In this document: positions 43,341 through 52,813 of the stretch, piece by piece
Layout: every line of letters begins with the position of its first letter
Numbering within the stretch: position 1 is the first letter of the stretch
Source of the DNA: Paenibacillus turicensis
Lineage (GTDB): Bacteria > Bacillota > Bacilli > Paenibacillales > Paenibacillaceae
NCBI RefSeq assembly: GCF_017873435.1
Contig: NZ_JAGGKG010000001.1
Location: 248,001 to 312,000, forward strand
Direction: 5' to 3'
Length of the DNA: 64,000 nt
Made by a program: the position numbers and the translations under genes
The notes under the pieces: generated by a model
The model's input: the letters and a program-made list of their open reading frames with translations, nothing else
Database searches by the model: none
What the model was told of the DNA's origin: nothing

Positions 43341-46175
43341 TTAATTATGTTGTACTACATAAGATAACGTAACAATTTTATACGGTGCTACCTCATAACC
43401 TTTACTCTTATCTACAAGCTGATGTCTACGTTCCAAAACATCACTGTTATAAATCTCACCCGTACCACGAGGAAGATTCGCAGTTAGCTTTACTGTTTTT
43501 TGACCCAAATTATAAAATCTTGCAATTACATCTGACGTTTCTTGACTTAATTTTAAGGTAGAGAAAGCTAAAGCAGTCTCTTCCTCATTCCAATTTAACC
43601 AACTATAAGTCGTACGAAGTTTCCCGTGTTGTAACTCCGTCTGTACCACAGTCCAAGGAATCTGGAATTGATACGCACTCGCATAAGCACCTGAAGCTAT
43701 GCCATCTTCAGCATGAGGAATAATCGCATACTCTACAACCTGCTCACCTAAACACTGCGCCTCAGGTGTTTCAAACACACCCCAGTCCCCAAGCTCAGAC
43801 ACTGCCCGTAGCAAAGTAATCGCAATACTATTTTCCTCACCCTGCAATACTTCATATTCCTGCAAGCCTTTGTTGGCAATCGTCAAGCCACGATTTTGCT
43901 CATGCACACTGACAAATGCACCCTGATGCTGACAGTTACTCGGGTTGATCCATTCCTTTGCAGGCTGTGTATCACGTTTTGCCACTTCAAAAATGGAATC
44001 CGCATAATGATAAGCACTGTTTACACCTGTTGGGAATAATGCACGTAAACGGTGATCCTTAGCTTGATTGTTAAAACGTGTTTCTACCTTCACCATGCCA
44101 CTGTTAGCTTCAAGTGTATATCTTGTTGTTAAAATGAAGGGTACAGTTTCTGTTGTCCGCACAGCCGTTCTTTCTCTAAATGGAACAAACTCCTGCTTCT
44201 CCTGAGCAAAGGTTTCATTTGCAGATGCTGGAATCTCCCATTCTAATCTTGCTTCAATCACCGCGCGAACAGCATTTTGCTCCACAACTGTGATCTGTGC
44301 TTGAAGTCCTTCCGTAGTAACCGCCACTTCACCATCCGGCTGACGATATACATATTCGTTCCCGATATCACCCGTATTTTCAAATGCATTTAAACCTTTG
44401 TATACATGACCAGTTTGTTTATCAAACAAGGTCAATGTACCATCAAGCTCCACAGTGGCAGCAAGCTTGTCATTTTCCATCGTATAACCTTCAACGTGTA
44501 CAGATTTAGGTTCAATAGCTTCTGACAATGAAGAAGTTACATTTGATGTTGAATTTGATGTTGGGTCTACTGTTGAATCTGATGTCACCTGTTGACAGGC
44601 ATACACCTTATATCCAAGCGCAGGAATATCACTTGCTAGCAACGTTACCTTTATTTTTCGTGCCATATAAGGCTGACGGAAACGATCCTTAGGCAAATCA
44701 TAACCAAAGTGCACGCCCATATCTTGAATTTCAGCAGAGATGATGTCACCCTGTTCATCCATAATCACATAGTGACCAAGGTCTTCTTGCTTTAGCTCTT
44801 GAGCTAATAGGTGCGGGGCAGGACCTTCTGAGAAATATTTTTTTGCGACCTCAAGCTCCACTTCTACTGCACCATTACGACGCCAGCCTGTTGTGTTAAA
44901 CACGGTAAAAGGTATTACTTTATCGGAATTAGTATAAGCATTGGCATGAACATCACTTTCATTTCTACCCCAAGCCGTAACACCCAACGTATCTATTTGC
45001 TTCACAAGCTTGGCAGTAGCTTCCTTAATGAGCACCTCTGCCACATTGCGACTCTTTAAAAAGCGAGTTTCCATCTCCTGATGCACCTCATCCACACTAC
45101 AGCCACAAATACTGTCATGAGGATGGTTTTGCATTAATGTCTTCCACGCATATGTGAGCTCATCATGAGGATACGAAGCGTTAGCATCTAAATGAGCAAA
45201 CACAGCTAGTGGCTCCGCCACCTTTTCAAGCAACGTCTGCGCCTGCTGATTCATTTGCTTCAAATAAATACGTGCGGATGCAGTATTCACAAGCGTTCCC
45301 CAGCCATCGGTATGCTGACTACGCAACTCTCCTTTAACCACTGTCAGATCATCGGGCACATTTTCAGCCACATCTGCAATATATTCATCAAAGTTGGAAT
45401 GCTTAAATTCAATATCTGGATACAAAGTTGATGCAGTCTTAATTGCGTCTGATAAATCAGTTTGAATCGGTTGATGATCGCAACCATTCATGAATAGTAA
45501 ATGAGGTGTGGAAGCAAACTCCTCAGCATTTTTTAAATTTTTATCCCAATACGCCTTGGCGTCATCTCCCCCCACAGGAACCTCCATCCCATTACAATAC
45601 CAATTCGCAAACAAAATCCCTAACACCTGTGATCCATCGGGTGCTTCCCAATACATTTCAGAATAAGGCGATTCATACGTATCCGCTTCGCCCACCATGT
45701 TATTAAAGCCTGTAGGTTTAACTCCACGTCCAAAAACTGCATTATGAATGTCTGCTTGTTGGAGGATTTGTGGCGCTTGTCCCATGTTGCCAAACGAATC
45801 TGGGAAATAACCTGTTTTGGAAATAACACCATATTGCTCGGCATCCTTATGTCCTGTAAGTAGATTACGAATATTTGCCTCACTGCTCGTTAAAAATTCG
45901 TCCTGTAAAACATACCATGGACCGATCTGAATGCGTCCCTCTTTAATATAACGTTCTAAACGCTCTCGCTGAGACGGTCGAACCTGCAAATAGTCCTCGA
46001 TTACAATCGTTTGTCCATCTAAATGAAAATATTTATAATCAGGATCGGAATCGAGTGTGTCTAGCAAAGTATCCATTAATTCTACTAACAACATATGATG
46101 ATATTCAAAAGGCATGTACCATTCCCGATCCCAATGTGTATGGGAAATAATATGTGCCGTCTTTTTTTGCGTCAA
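43341..46175 (-). CDS. GH38 alpha-mannosidase
   Basis: About 944 residues. The zinc-binding SHTHWDREWYMPFEY lies near residues 14-28 of the 947-residue reading, and the nucleophile D129 is in TGYFPDSFGNMGQAPQI. The ILFANWYCNGMEVP and MQNHPHDSICGCSVDEVHQE blocks are typical of GH38 enzymes close to MngB. It has no signal peptide, so it removes alpha-linked mannose from imported or phosphorylated oligosaccharides in the cytosol. I prefer the TTG at 46175, which lies 9 bases after GAGGAG, over the TTG at 46184, which abuts that site. It is the last gene of the mannoside cluster. A run of TSNSTSNVTSS-like residues about 60% along is low complexity. Confidence 0.93.
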   Translation of the reverse strand: MTQKKTAHIISHTHWDREWYMPFEYHHMLLVELMDTLLDTLDSDPDYKYFHLDGQTIVIEDYLQVRPSQRERLERYIKEGRIQIGPWYVLQDEFLTSSEANIRNLLTGHKDAEQYGVISKTGYFPDSFGNMGQAPQILQQADIHNAVFGRGVKPTGFNNMVGEADTYESPYSEMYWEAPDGSQVLGILFANWYCNGMEVPVGGDDAKAYWDKNLKNAEEFASTPHLLFMNGCDHQPIQTDLSDAIKTASTLYPDIEFKHSNFDEYIADVAENVPDDLTVVKGELRSQHTDGWGTLVNTASARIYLKQMNQQAQTLLEKVAEPLAVFAHLDANASYPHDELTYAWKTLMQNHPHDSICGCSVDEVHQEMETRFLKSRNVAEVLIKEATAKLVKQIDTLGVTAWGRNESDVHANAYTNSDKVIPFTVFNTTGWRRNGAVEVELEVAKKYFSEGPAPHLLAQELKQEDLGHYVIMDEQGDIISAEIQDMGVHFGYDLPKDRFRQPYMARKIKVTLLASDIPALGYKVYACQQVTSDSTVDPTSNSTSNVTSSLSEAIEPKSVHVEGYTMENDKLAATVELDGTLTLFDKQTGHVYKGLNAFENTGDIGNEYVYRQPDGEVAVTTEGLQAQITVVEQNAVRAVIEARLEWEIPASANETFAQEKQEFVPFRERTAVRTTETVPFILTTRYTLEANSGMVKVETRFNNQAKDHRLRALFPTGVNSAYHYADSIFEVAKRDTQPAKEWINPSNCQHQGAFVSVHEQNRGLTIANKGLQEYEVLQGEENSIAITLLRAVSELGDWGVFETPEAQCLGEQVVEYAIIPHAEDGIASGAYASAYQFQIPWTVVQTELQHGKLRTTYSWLNWNEEETALAFSTLKLSQETSDVIARFYNLGQKTVKLTANLPRGTGEIYNSDVLERRHQLVDKSKGYEVAPYKIVTLSYVVQHN

Positions 46176-46252
46176 TGTATCCAACTCCTCTGCACCTTTT
46201 TAAAAAAGCTTGGGTCCTAAATAATGTTTACCAGTATACCCGACTCCATTTA

Positions 46253-46435
46253 GAAATTAGTACTTGACTACGATAGGAATCTGGGAGCTACGCTCCAGAG
46301 CGTTCTTGCGATTGTGTTAAAATCATATTCCTTTTTATTAAAGTCCATTTATGGATGGAATTTGATTTTAAGAGACAATTTTCAGAATCGCTCTGTCTCT
46401 TCGCTAGTTTGGGTTAGCGGTCAAGCACTAATTTC
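46253..46435. repeat. Imperfect palindromic repeat, copy 3
   Basis: Terminal inverted repeats of 16 bases differ at one position: GAAATTAGTACTTGAC on the left and, reversed, GAAATTAGTGCTTGAC on the right. The 183-base interior has further matching arms (AATCGCAAGAACGCTC with GAGCGATTCTGAAAATTG, and AAAATCATATTCC with GGAATTTGATTTT). It has no coding capacity. It lies within the mannoside cluster, between the permease and GH38 genes. Confidence 0.8.
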
Positions 46436-46456
46436 GAGATTGAGCCGTATAACGTG

Positions 46457-47284
46457 TTATCCCTTTGTCGCGCCACCCATGCTAAAGCCTTTAGACATGT
46501 AGCGTTGCGAGAAAATATACAATATGACGGATGGCATCGTGTACAGCAATGAAAAGGCAGCTAAACGTCCATATTCAACCATACCATGGTTTCCGAAAAA
46601 TTGATAAATCAACACAGATGCAGGTAGCTTTTCTGGGGTTTGCAACAAAATATACGGAACAAAAAAGTTTCCCCAGCTTCCTGAAAACGTAAAAATAGCA
46701 ATCGTTGCAATACCAGGGAGCATTAAAGGTGCAACAATTTTACGTAGACCTGTCCACACCGAGGCACCATCAATCCAAGAGGATTCCTCCAAATCAATTG
46801 GAACTGAATCCATAAAGTTTTTCATCATCCATATTCCATAAGGCAATGAGGATGCCGTCAAAAATAACATCGTCGCAAAAATCGAATTTTGCAGCTTTAA
46901 ATATAAAAACAATTGAAATACAGGCACCATCACCGCTGTAATAGGTAGTGCAGTCATAAATAAAATCGTAAGTAAAAAGCTTTTCTTAAACTTCATTTCA
47001 TATCGTGATAATGGATACGCCGCCAAGGCAGAAACCACCACTACAAAAATGGCTTGTCCACCTGATAACAGTAACCCCACCCCAAAAGAGCGCACATTAG
47101 CGGTTTCACCTAACACATCCTTATAGTTGCTTAATGTAAAGGTATCTGGAATTTTAATGCCTTGCTGTGCATGGGGATCTACCGATGCTAACACAATCCA
47201 CAATAAAGGGATCAAGAAACAGATTGCAATTAAAGCAAGCACTGCATATTGAATTTGTTTATGAATGCGATGTTTTTTAAACAT
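46457..47284 (-). CDS. Sugar ABC transporter permease, MalG-like
   Basis: 275 residues with six membrane helices. The EAA loop for ATPase docking reads IDLEESSWIDGASVWTGLRK. Typical of carbohydrate (CUT1) transporters. Together with the MalF-like partner, 20 bases upstream, it forms the pore of the mannoside importer. No ATP-binding gene lies in the cluster, so a shared MsmX-type ATPase encoded elsewhere probably drives it, as in many Bacilli. Confidence 0.93.
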   Translation of the reverse strand: MFKKHRIHKQIQYAVLALIAICFLIPLLWIVLASVDPHAQQGIKIPDTFTLSNYKDVLGETANVRSFGVGLLLSGGQAIFVVVVSALAAYPLSRYEMKFKKSFLLTILFMTALPITAVMVPVFQLFLYLKLQNSIFATMLFLTASSLPYGIWMMKNFMDSVPIDLEESSWIDGASVWTGLRKIVAPLMLPGIATIAIFTFSGSWGNFFVPYILLQTPEKLPASVLIYQFFGNHGMVEYGRLAAFSLLYTMPSVILYIFSQRYMSKGFSMGGATKG

Positions 47285-47303
47285 GGATGTCCACCTCCCT
47301 CAT

Positions 47304-48179
47304 CTACACTTTGACCTTCATGGATCGCATGTACAACAGACTTGCAATGATACCGATAAATAACAATACCATCGAGATTGCTGTACCATAACCAAACTGA
47401 TAATTCACAAACGCTTGATGATACATAAAGATCGGTAAGGTTTGCGTTGAATTACCTGGTCCACCACCTGTCATCGTATAGATCAAGGTGAATACCCCTA
47501 ACGTTTGTAGCGTAACTAACATCATATTTGTAACAATGGAGCCCTTCACCATCGGTAACGTAATGTGGCGTAAAGTTTGGAACGCAGTTGCTCCATCAAT
47601 TGTGGCCGCTTCCTCCACATCTTTAGGAATATCGTCTAAGGCAGATTGGTATACCATCATCGAGAAGGCAGTACCATGCCAAATGTTCGCAATTACAACG
47701 GTAGTCATTGGAAAGGTAAATAACCAAGACACCGAGGATAAGCCAATGGCTTCTAAAATGCTATTTAAGGTCCCTGTATCACCAAAAAAGGCAACCATAC
47801 AAAAAGCAACAACAATTTCTGGGGTCACCCAGCCAGCAATTACGATAATCCCTACAAAACGTCTAAACGTAATATTTTTTTCCTTCATTAATAGAGCAAT
47901 CATAAAGCCTAATACAACCTGTCCAATGACTGCGGAAAAAATAAGAAAAACTAAGGTACGATACACACTAATTTTAAAATCTGGATCTTGAAACATATTT
48001 GCAAAATTCTGAAAGCCTACAAATTCTAAGCTTTTTGCTGCTGCTCCCGTCAATGACATGTTCGTAAAAGCAAAACCAACGGTCAGAAAAATCGGGATGA
48101 CGAAAAAGATAAGCAACAGGATGATGGATGGAAATAAGAATAAGAATGCTTGTAATCCTTTTCCCCTTTGTCTGTCCAT
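47304..48179 (-). CDS. Sugar ABC transporter permease, MalF-like
   Basis: About 291 residues from the ATG at 48179, which follows GGAGAG; a longer reading from 48233 lacks a ribosome site. Six membrane helices and the EAA loop DDIPKDVEEAATIDGATAFQ. CUT1 family, paired with the MalG-like gene downstream. The substrate is likely an alpha-mannoside, judged from the flanking GH38 and GH125 genes. Confidence 0.92.
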   Translation of the reverse strand: MDRQRGKGLQAFLFLFPSIILLLIFFVIPIFLTVGFAFTNMSLTGAAAKSLEFVGFQNFANMFQDPDFKISVYRTLVFLIFSAVIGQVVLGFMIALLMKEKNITFRRFVGIIVIAGWVTPEIVVAFCMVAFFGDTGTLNSILEAIGLSSVSWLFTFPMTTVVIANIWHGTAFSMMVYQSALDDIPKDVEEAATIDGATAFQTLRHITLPMVKGSIVTNMMLVTLQTLGVFTLIYTMTGGGPGNSTQTLPIFMYHQAFVNYQFGYGTAISMVLLFIGIIASLLYMRSMKVKV

Positions 48180-48278
48180 GTCATTCTCTCCATTCACAAG
48201 GCGATAGAGGGATGATCGTGCATAAGCGTTCAATCCCTCTACTCCTTTTCTAAAAAATCTTATTTCGGCTTGAATTTC

Positions 48279-48504
48279 AAAATTAGTTTATAATAGCGTA
48301 AATCTAGCGGAGAGGCGGAGGGATTGTGAAGAAACGAGAGTGTTACAAGCTTTCTTACAGAAAGCTACTTCGAAAGCACGACCTCTTTAAATTCTGATTC
48401 ATAACATTATAATTAAATTTCAATTCAGGAATCAGTCTTTAACAGCGGTCGTAGCAACCCTCCGACTTGTAGCATCCACCACCTTATCATAAAAAACTAA
48501 TTTT
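48279..48504. repeat. Imperfect palindromic repeat, copy 4
   Basis: Ends are AAAATTAGTTTAT on the left and, reversed, AAAATTAGTTTTTTAT on the right. The arms share GCGGAGGGATTGTGAAG-like and (reversed) GTCGGAGGGTTGCTACG-like blocks. TCTGATTC pairs with GAATCAG near the centre. It resembles the elements at 23248 and 46253 in order and spacing of blocks. It lies inside the mannoside operon, between the binding-protein and permease genes. Confidence 0.7.
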
Positions 48505-48530
48505 CTTGCAGAGTTTAAATTTATTTCAAA

Positions 48531-49901
48531 TTATTTTTCCTCTACTGCATCCGCCCCAGCAACTCTTGTTACATTTTCTTTGAATTGCTTCACTGCATCC
48601 TCAGGACTCAAATTACCAGAGGCAATGCTTTCAACAATACTTTGAATTTGGGTAGAAACAGAAGCGTATTTATCATTCGTTGGACGGAAATGTGCATGGT
48701 TTAAGAACGATTGAGCTTCTTTAATAAATGGACGATCTAAATAGCCACTTACATCTACAGAGTCCACACGAGGGCTTAATGCACCCTCAGCCACGACACG
48801 TGCTGTTGCATTTTCCTTGTTCATAATGAACTGTAAAAACTTCCATGCTTCATCTTTATTTTTAGCATTTGCAGGGATAGACCACGCCCAGCCACCAGAC
48901 ATGGTTGTTGCACCAGGCTCTTGACCATTTTGAGTTGGCATTGCAGCAAACCCCATCTTTTCGGTTACATTTTCAATTGGCGCAGCACCTGTTGCACTCC
49001 AAGTTGATCCAGCCCAGCTACCATCAAGGGCAATCGCCATTTTATCCTGTGGTAACAATTGCTCAAATGCCATACTTCCCGCTTGTCCACTGAGTGCAAT
49101 TTGCAAAGCAGGACCTGTTTTATCTACATTAAATACTTGATTAATAAATTTAAAGGAATCCAATAAGCCAGGACTGCTCACAATCCATTTTTTCGTATCA
49201 AAATCATATAGCTGATCTTGTGTACCGTATAATAGCATTTCTAATGTTTGCATCGTTACACCTTCACCACTTGCTTTACCAACGGTCATGTGCATCGGAG
49301 TTACATCCGGTAATTTTGCTTTAATCGTACGAGCCGCGTCTAATACCTCTTCCCACGTTTTAGGTTCCCATGGCACAGGCAGTCCAGCTTTTTTAAATAA
49401 ATCTTTGTTATACCACAAGCCACGAGTATCAGAGGTGGCCGGAATACCGTATACCTTACCGTCTTCTCCAGTAACACCCGCTTTCAGGTTCGGGATAATA
49501 TTACTCCAATCTGACCATGCTTCAACCTTACTATCTAAAGGCTCTAAGTATCCCGCTTCCGCATCAGACTTCAAAATAGAAGTATCCTCCGCAATGAGAT
49601 CAGGAGAGGTGTCACTTGACTTCATTTGTAACACAACTTTTGAAAAATAATCTCCTTCACTTGCAAGGATCGGAGCCAAATTTACTTTAATATCTTGATT
49701 TTGCTTCTCAAACTCTTCCACTAACCCAGCATTAAAATATTTAGTTAATGAATCATTGGAGCCTGAGGAACGAAATGTAACTGTTATTTCCTTTTTCCCG
49801 TTTGCCTCTTCTTTTTTCTCTCCACTAGAGCATGCAGTTGTAAACACCATCAGTGCTGCGAGCATGAGCATAAAAGAAGCCTTAATTTTATTACTTTTCA
49901 T
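48531..49901 (-). CDS. Sugar ABC transporter substrate-binding lipoprotein (CUT1)
   Basis: 456 residues. Lipoprotein signal ending LMVFTTACSSGE with the lipobox cysteine. An SBP_bac_1 fold follows: NAGLVEEFEKQNQDIKVNLA, GKVYGIPATSDTRGLWYNKD, WSATGAAPIENVTEKMGFAA, and TTMSGGWAWSIPANAKNKDE near the end. It captures an oligosaccharide outside the membrane for the two downstream permeases. A 34-base gap follows the GH125 gene, so the two are probably co-transcribed. A palindromic repeat separates it from the permease genes. Confidence 0.93.
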   Translation of the reverse strand: MKSNKIKASFMLMLAALMVFTTACSSGEKKEEANGKKEITVTFRSSGSNDSLTKYFNAGLVEEFEKQNQDIKVNLAPILASEGDYFSKVVLQMKSSDTSPDLIAEDTSILKSDAEAGYLEPLDSKVEAWSDWSNIIPNLKAGVTGEDGKVYGIPATSDTRGLWYNKDLFKKAGLPVPWEPKTWEEVLDAARTIKAKLPDVTPMHMTVGKASGEGVTMQTLEMLLYGTQDQLYDFDTKKWIVSSPGLLDSFKFINQVFNVDKTGPALQIALSGQAGSMAFEQLLPQDKMAIALDGSWAGSTWSATGAAPIENVTEKMGFAAMPTQNGQEPGATTMSGGWAWSIPANAKNKDEAWKFLQFIMNKENATARVVAEGALSPRVDSVDVSGYLDRPFIKEAQSFLNHAHFRPTNDKYASVSTQIQSIVESIASGNLSPEDAVKQFKENVTRVAGADAVEEK

Positions 49902-49935
49902 TTTGACAAACCCCCTGATGAATAAATTTATAATG

Positions 49936-51234
49936 CTATTTATGAATGCGGATACCGCAGTAATCCATTAAGAACTCGCAAAACAGCATATTTGACCAAG
50001 AGAACCATGGTCTTGTATATTGCGAAGGATCATCAGCGTGGAAGCCCTCATGTGTCATTCCTGTTCCAGCGTCTGTTGCTTGGAATAATTCAAGTAATTT
50101 CTCTCTTTCTACTGAGTCCAGTGAGGTTAAACCCTGCATGGATAAGGCAATATGCCAAATATAACGATCAGGCGTATGTGGACTACCAATTCCTGATGCA
50201 GCCTCTCCTACAAAATAATAAGGATTATGTGTACTCAGTACAAATTTACGCGTGTTTAAATAGATTTCATCATCTTCAGCTACACAACCTAAATATGGTA
50301 AGGATAATAAGCTTGGCACGTTCGCATCGTCCATTAAATTATAATGACCTAAACCGTCCGTCTCATAAGCATAAATTTTCCCAAACTCAGGATGTTCAAC
50401 AATCGCATGTTGTAAAATGCCTTGATGAATTTCATTGGCTAAATCAAGTGCTTGCTGTGCTAAGGATTTATCTGACCACACTGTAAGTGCAATCTCATGT
50501 AAGTATTTCAGCACAACTACCGCAAACATATTAGAAGGAATTAAGTAACCGTATTCACAACGATCATCACTAGGTCTAAATCCAGACCACGTCATACCTG
50601 TATAGGCTGTTAAGCTCCCTTTACCTTCTCGACTTAAAGTATCTGTAAGAGGGGCATCTAATCTTTGGAATGAATATGGCGATTGCTCCTCATGATGTTG
50701 CTCTGTTCGCCACAGCTTTATAATTTCTTCTGATGCTCGGCGGAAGGTATCATTAAATTGTGTTGTACGACCACTGTTTTTCCATAATAAATAACCAAGC
50801 TGTAACGGGTAACATAAGGAATCAATTTCGTATTTACGTTCCCAAATGGAAGGACCCATGTCTGTTAAATCATCTTGATGTCCATTACCATTTGCACTTA
50901 CATTAAATGCATTGGCATAAGGATCTAATAATACAAATTCCATTTGACGCTGAACTAAGCCTTGAACCATATCTCCAATCTCTTGATCCTTGCTCGCAAG
51001 CACCAAGTAAGGTCTGACCTGTGCTGCAGAGTCCCTTAACCACATAGCAGGAATGTCACCTGTAATTACAAAAGTCGTGTTGTCCTCTAACGTTTGGATT
51101 GTCGTATTGATCGTGTTACGGAAGCCATTTTCAAAAATTTGAGCGAGCTTAGGTCGATCTGCAAACCTAGCCTTCATCTCATTAATCATGTTCTCAATAG
51201 CAGCATTGCTAGTTTTTTGTGTGGGTGATGGCAA
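49936..51234 (-). CDS. GH125 exo-alpha-1,6-mannosidase
   Basis: About 432 residues. Hallmarks of the metal-independent GH125 family are FVITGDIPAMWLRDSAAQVR, FVLLDPYANAFNVSANGNGH, ERKYEIDSLCYPLQLGYLLW and MTWSGFRPSDDRCEYGYLIP. The acid Asp and base Glu of the family lie in these conserved blocks. No signal peptide: cytosolic trimming of alpha-1,6-linked mannose from N-glycan or yeast-mannan fragments. I chose the TTG at 51234 because AGGAGG lies 7 bases upstream; the ATG at 51255 would put that site inside the gene. First gene after a consensus promoter with tandem operator-like boxes. Confidence 0.92.
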   Translation of the reverse strand: MPSPTQKTSNAAIENMINEMKARFADRPKLAQIFENGFRNTINTTIQTLEDNTTFVITGDIPAMWLRDSAAQVRPYLVLASKDQEIGDMVQGLVQRQMEFVLLDPYANAFNVSANGNGHQDDLTDMGPSIWERKYEIDSLCYPLQLGYLLWKNSGRTTQFNDTFRRASEEIIKLWRTEQHHEEQSPYSFQRLDAPLTDTLSREGKGSLTAYTGMTWSGFRPSDDRCEYGYLIPSNMFAVVVLKYLHEIALTVWSDKSLAQQALDLANEIHQGILQHAIVEHPEFGKIYAYETDGLGHYNLMDDANVPSLLSLPYLGCVAEDDEIYLNTRKFVLSTHNPYYFVGEAASGIGSPHTPDRYIWHIALSMQGLTSLDSVEREKLLELFQATDAGTGMTHEGFHADDPSQYTRPWFSWSNMLFCEFLMDYCGIRIHK

Positions 51235-51275
51235 ATCCACACCTCCTAATTCCATGTAATAACTTTTTCTAGTTT

Positions 51276-51303
51276 TATAACCGCTGTTAATTAACCGCTT
51301 ACA
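51276..51303 (-). promoter_or_regulatory. Two tandem 14-bp cre-like operator boxes
   Basis: TATAACCGCTGTTA (51276-51289) and ATTAACCGCTTACA (51290-51303) are back to back. Each matches 12 of 14 positions of the CcpA consensus and they resemble each other. They start at about +1 of the mannosidase promoter and so could act as a roadblock. They could equally be operators of the GntR/LacI-type regulator encoded upstream. Confidence 0.55.
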
Positions 51304-51306
51304 TTT

Positions 51307-51334
51307 ATTATATGTAAATAGATTAGTATGTCAA
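51307..51334 (-). promoter_or_regulatory. Consensus sigma-A promoter of the GH125/mannoside operon
   Basis: On the minus strand a perfect TTGACA (51334-51329) and a perfect TATAAT (51312-51307) are separated by 16 bases. The predicted start point near 51300 lies in the tandem operator boxes. Confidence 0.8.
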
Positions 51335-51423
51335 TATATTATTTTACTAATTTATATCTTTAATATCAGATTAGAAGTAATTTTCATACCATTTAACCTT
51401 ACATGTTTATAACAATATAACAA

Positions 51424-51451
51424 ATAAAAAAGAAGCCTTATTCAGACTTCT
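51424..51451 (-). terminator. Terminator after the GntR/LacI-type regulator
   Basis: AGAAG (51431-51435) pairs with CTTCT (51447-51451), and on the minus strand is followed by TTTTTTATTTG. The stem is short. Confidence 0.5.
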
Positions 51452-51515
51452 CTTTATTGAATGCTTATATTTTATTTGCAAAATCATGTAAAGTGGCAAA
51501 ATAGAGCCTAAATTG

Positions 51516-52685
51516 TTAAATCTTTTTAGCCTTTGCAGTAGTTTTCCCCACAATCAGTGGTGCTTCAAGCATGACCCTACTAGGTACCATTTCGTTGTTA
51601 TTTAGTTTAAGCACACTTTCAATGGCTTGCTTTCCAATCTCCTGTTGATTTTGTCTAACATGTGTAAATTGGTAGGCATCATTCCTAAGTGGACTATCAA
51701 AGCAAATAATTGAAATATCCTCTGGTACAGACAACCCTAAGCGCTGAGCTGCCTCATATGCATATTGCGCAATCGTATATTCAATTGCAAATAGAGCTGT
51801 AATTTCAGGATGCTGCTCGATATGCTGTTGGATCATTTCAATATCCCGTTCTCTTGAATTTGGATCAAACTCATTTGGCATCGTTGACGTAATATTTTCT
51901 AACCACAATCCACGGTCCGCCACGATTCCGTTTTCCGCATGTGCCTCAATAAAGCCTTCAATCCGTTCCTCAATCGCTGTTGTATTAATGGAGGGTTGTG
52001 TTAAAAGTCCAATATGTGTATGGCCTAATTCAAATAAGTAATTACTTGCTACCTTCGCTGCATGGACATTGTCACTGCTAATAGAGGAAGCTGAAATTCC
52101 TTTTAAATAACGATCTACAAGCACAAACGGGAATTTTGAAATCACAAGCTTTAAAATTTCCGCGCTAAAATATTCGCCCTGAGCAGGAAAAATAATTAAA
52201 CCATCTACGCCCATCTCTAAAAATTGCGTAATTGTTTTTTCCTCTTGGGCAGCAATCCCAAAGGAACGACGAATAATTAAATAACAGTCATGCTCCCGCG
52301 AGGCTTCCTCCATCCCATAGATTAATTCTGTACCATAACTATCATCAAAGGTAGTAATTACCAGACCAATCAACAGTTTTTTATTGATTTTTACGGTTGA
52401 ACTACTTAGCGAGCTTAGTGTCCCATCATAGTGATTAGTATCTTCCTTTACACCCATAAATTCATTTACGAAGGAGCCTTTTCCAGGCTTACGAATAATA
52501 TAACCTTCTGTGGTAAGAAGTTCCAGCGCTTTCTTGCTCGTAATTCGGCTCACACTATATTGCTCACATAATTCCTTTTCGGACGGAATCCGTTCTCCTG
52601 ACTTATATTTAAGCGAAATAATATCTTCACGCAAAGCATCAAAAATTTGCTCATACATCGGTTTGGATGTGGATTGATTGGACAT
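51516..52685 (-). CDS. GntR/LacI-hybrid transcriptional regulator (AraR-like)
   Basis: 389 residues. An N-terminal GntR winged helix (PMYEQIFDALREDIISLKYK then SGERIPSEKELCEQYSVSRI) is joined to a LacI-type sugar-binding domain (LIGLVITTFDDSYGTELIYG, GVDGLIIFPAQGEYF, TALFAIEYTIAQYAYEAAQR, PEDISIICFDSPL). This AraR architecture is a repressor released by a sugar ligand. The start follows a strong AGGAGG. It probably represses the mannoside operon transcribed in the same direction just downstream; candidate operators lie at 51276-51303. Confidence 0.92.
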   Translation of the reverse strand: MSNQSTSKPMYEQIFDALREDIISLKYKSGERIPSEKELCEQYSVSRITSKKALELLTTEGYIIRKPGKGSFVNEFMGVKEDTNHYDGTLSSLSSSTVKINKKLLIGLVITTFDDSYGTELIYGMEEASREHDCYLIIRRSFGIAAQEEKTITQFLEMGVDGLIIFPAQGEYFSAEILKLVISKFPFVLVDRYLKGISASSISSDNVHAAKVASNYLFELGHTHIGLLTQPSINTTAIEERIEGFIEAHAENGIVADRGLWLENITSTMPNEFDPNSRERDIEMIQQHIEQHPEITALFAIEYTIAQYAYEAAQRLGLSVPEDISIICFDSPLRNDAYQFTHVRQNQQEIGKQAIESVLKLNNNEMVPSRVMLEAPLIVGKTTAKAKKI

Positions 52686-52813
52686 CTTGCTTCCTCCTAG
52701 ACATCATACATAAACATAATCATCACATGTAATAATATATCATGTTATATACAATTAAGAAAGCGATATAATATAGAAAAAAACGATGTAATCACAGAAT
52801 TTGGAGTGTTTAT

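Noticed and set aside
47488..47991. 167-codon open frame on the plus strand opposite the MalF-like permease
   Set aside because: Shadow frame of a clear ABC permease; no ribosome site.
49992..50486. 164-codon open frame on the plus strand opposite GH125
   Set aside because: Shadow of the GH125 gene; no recognisable domain.
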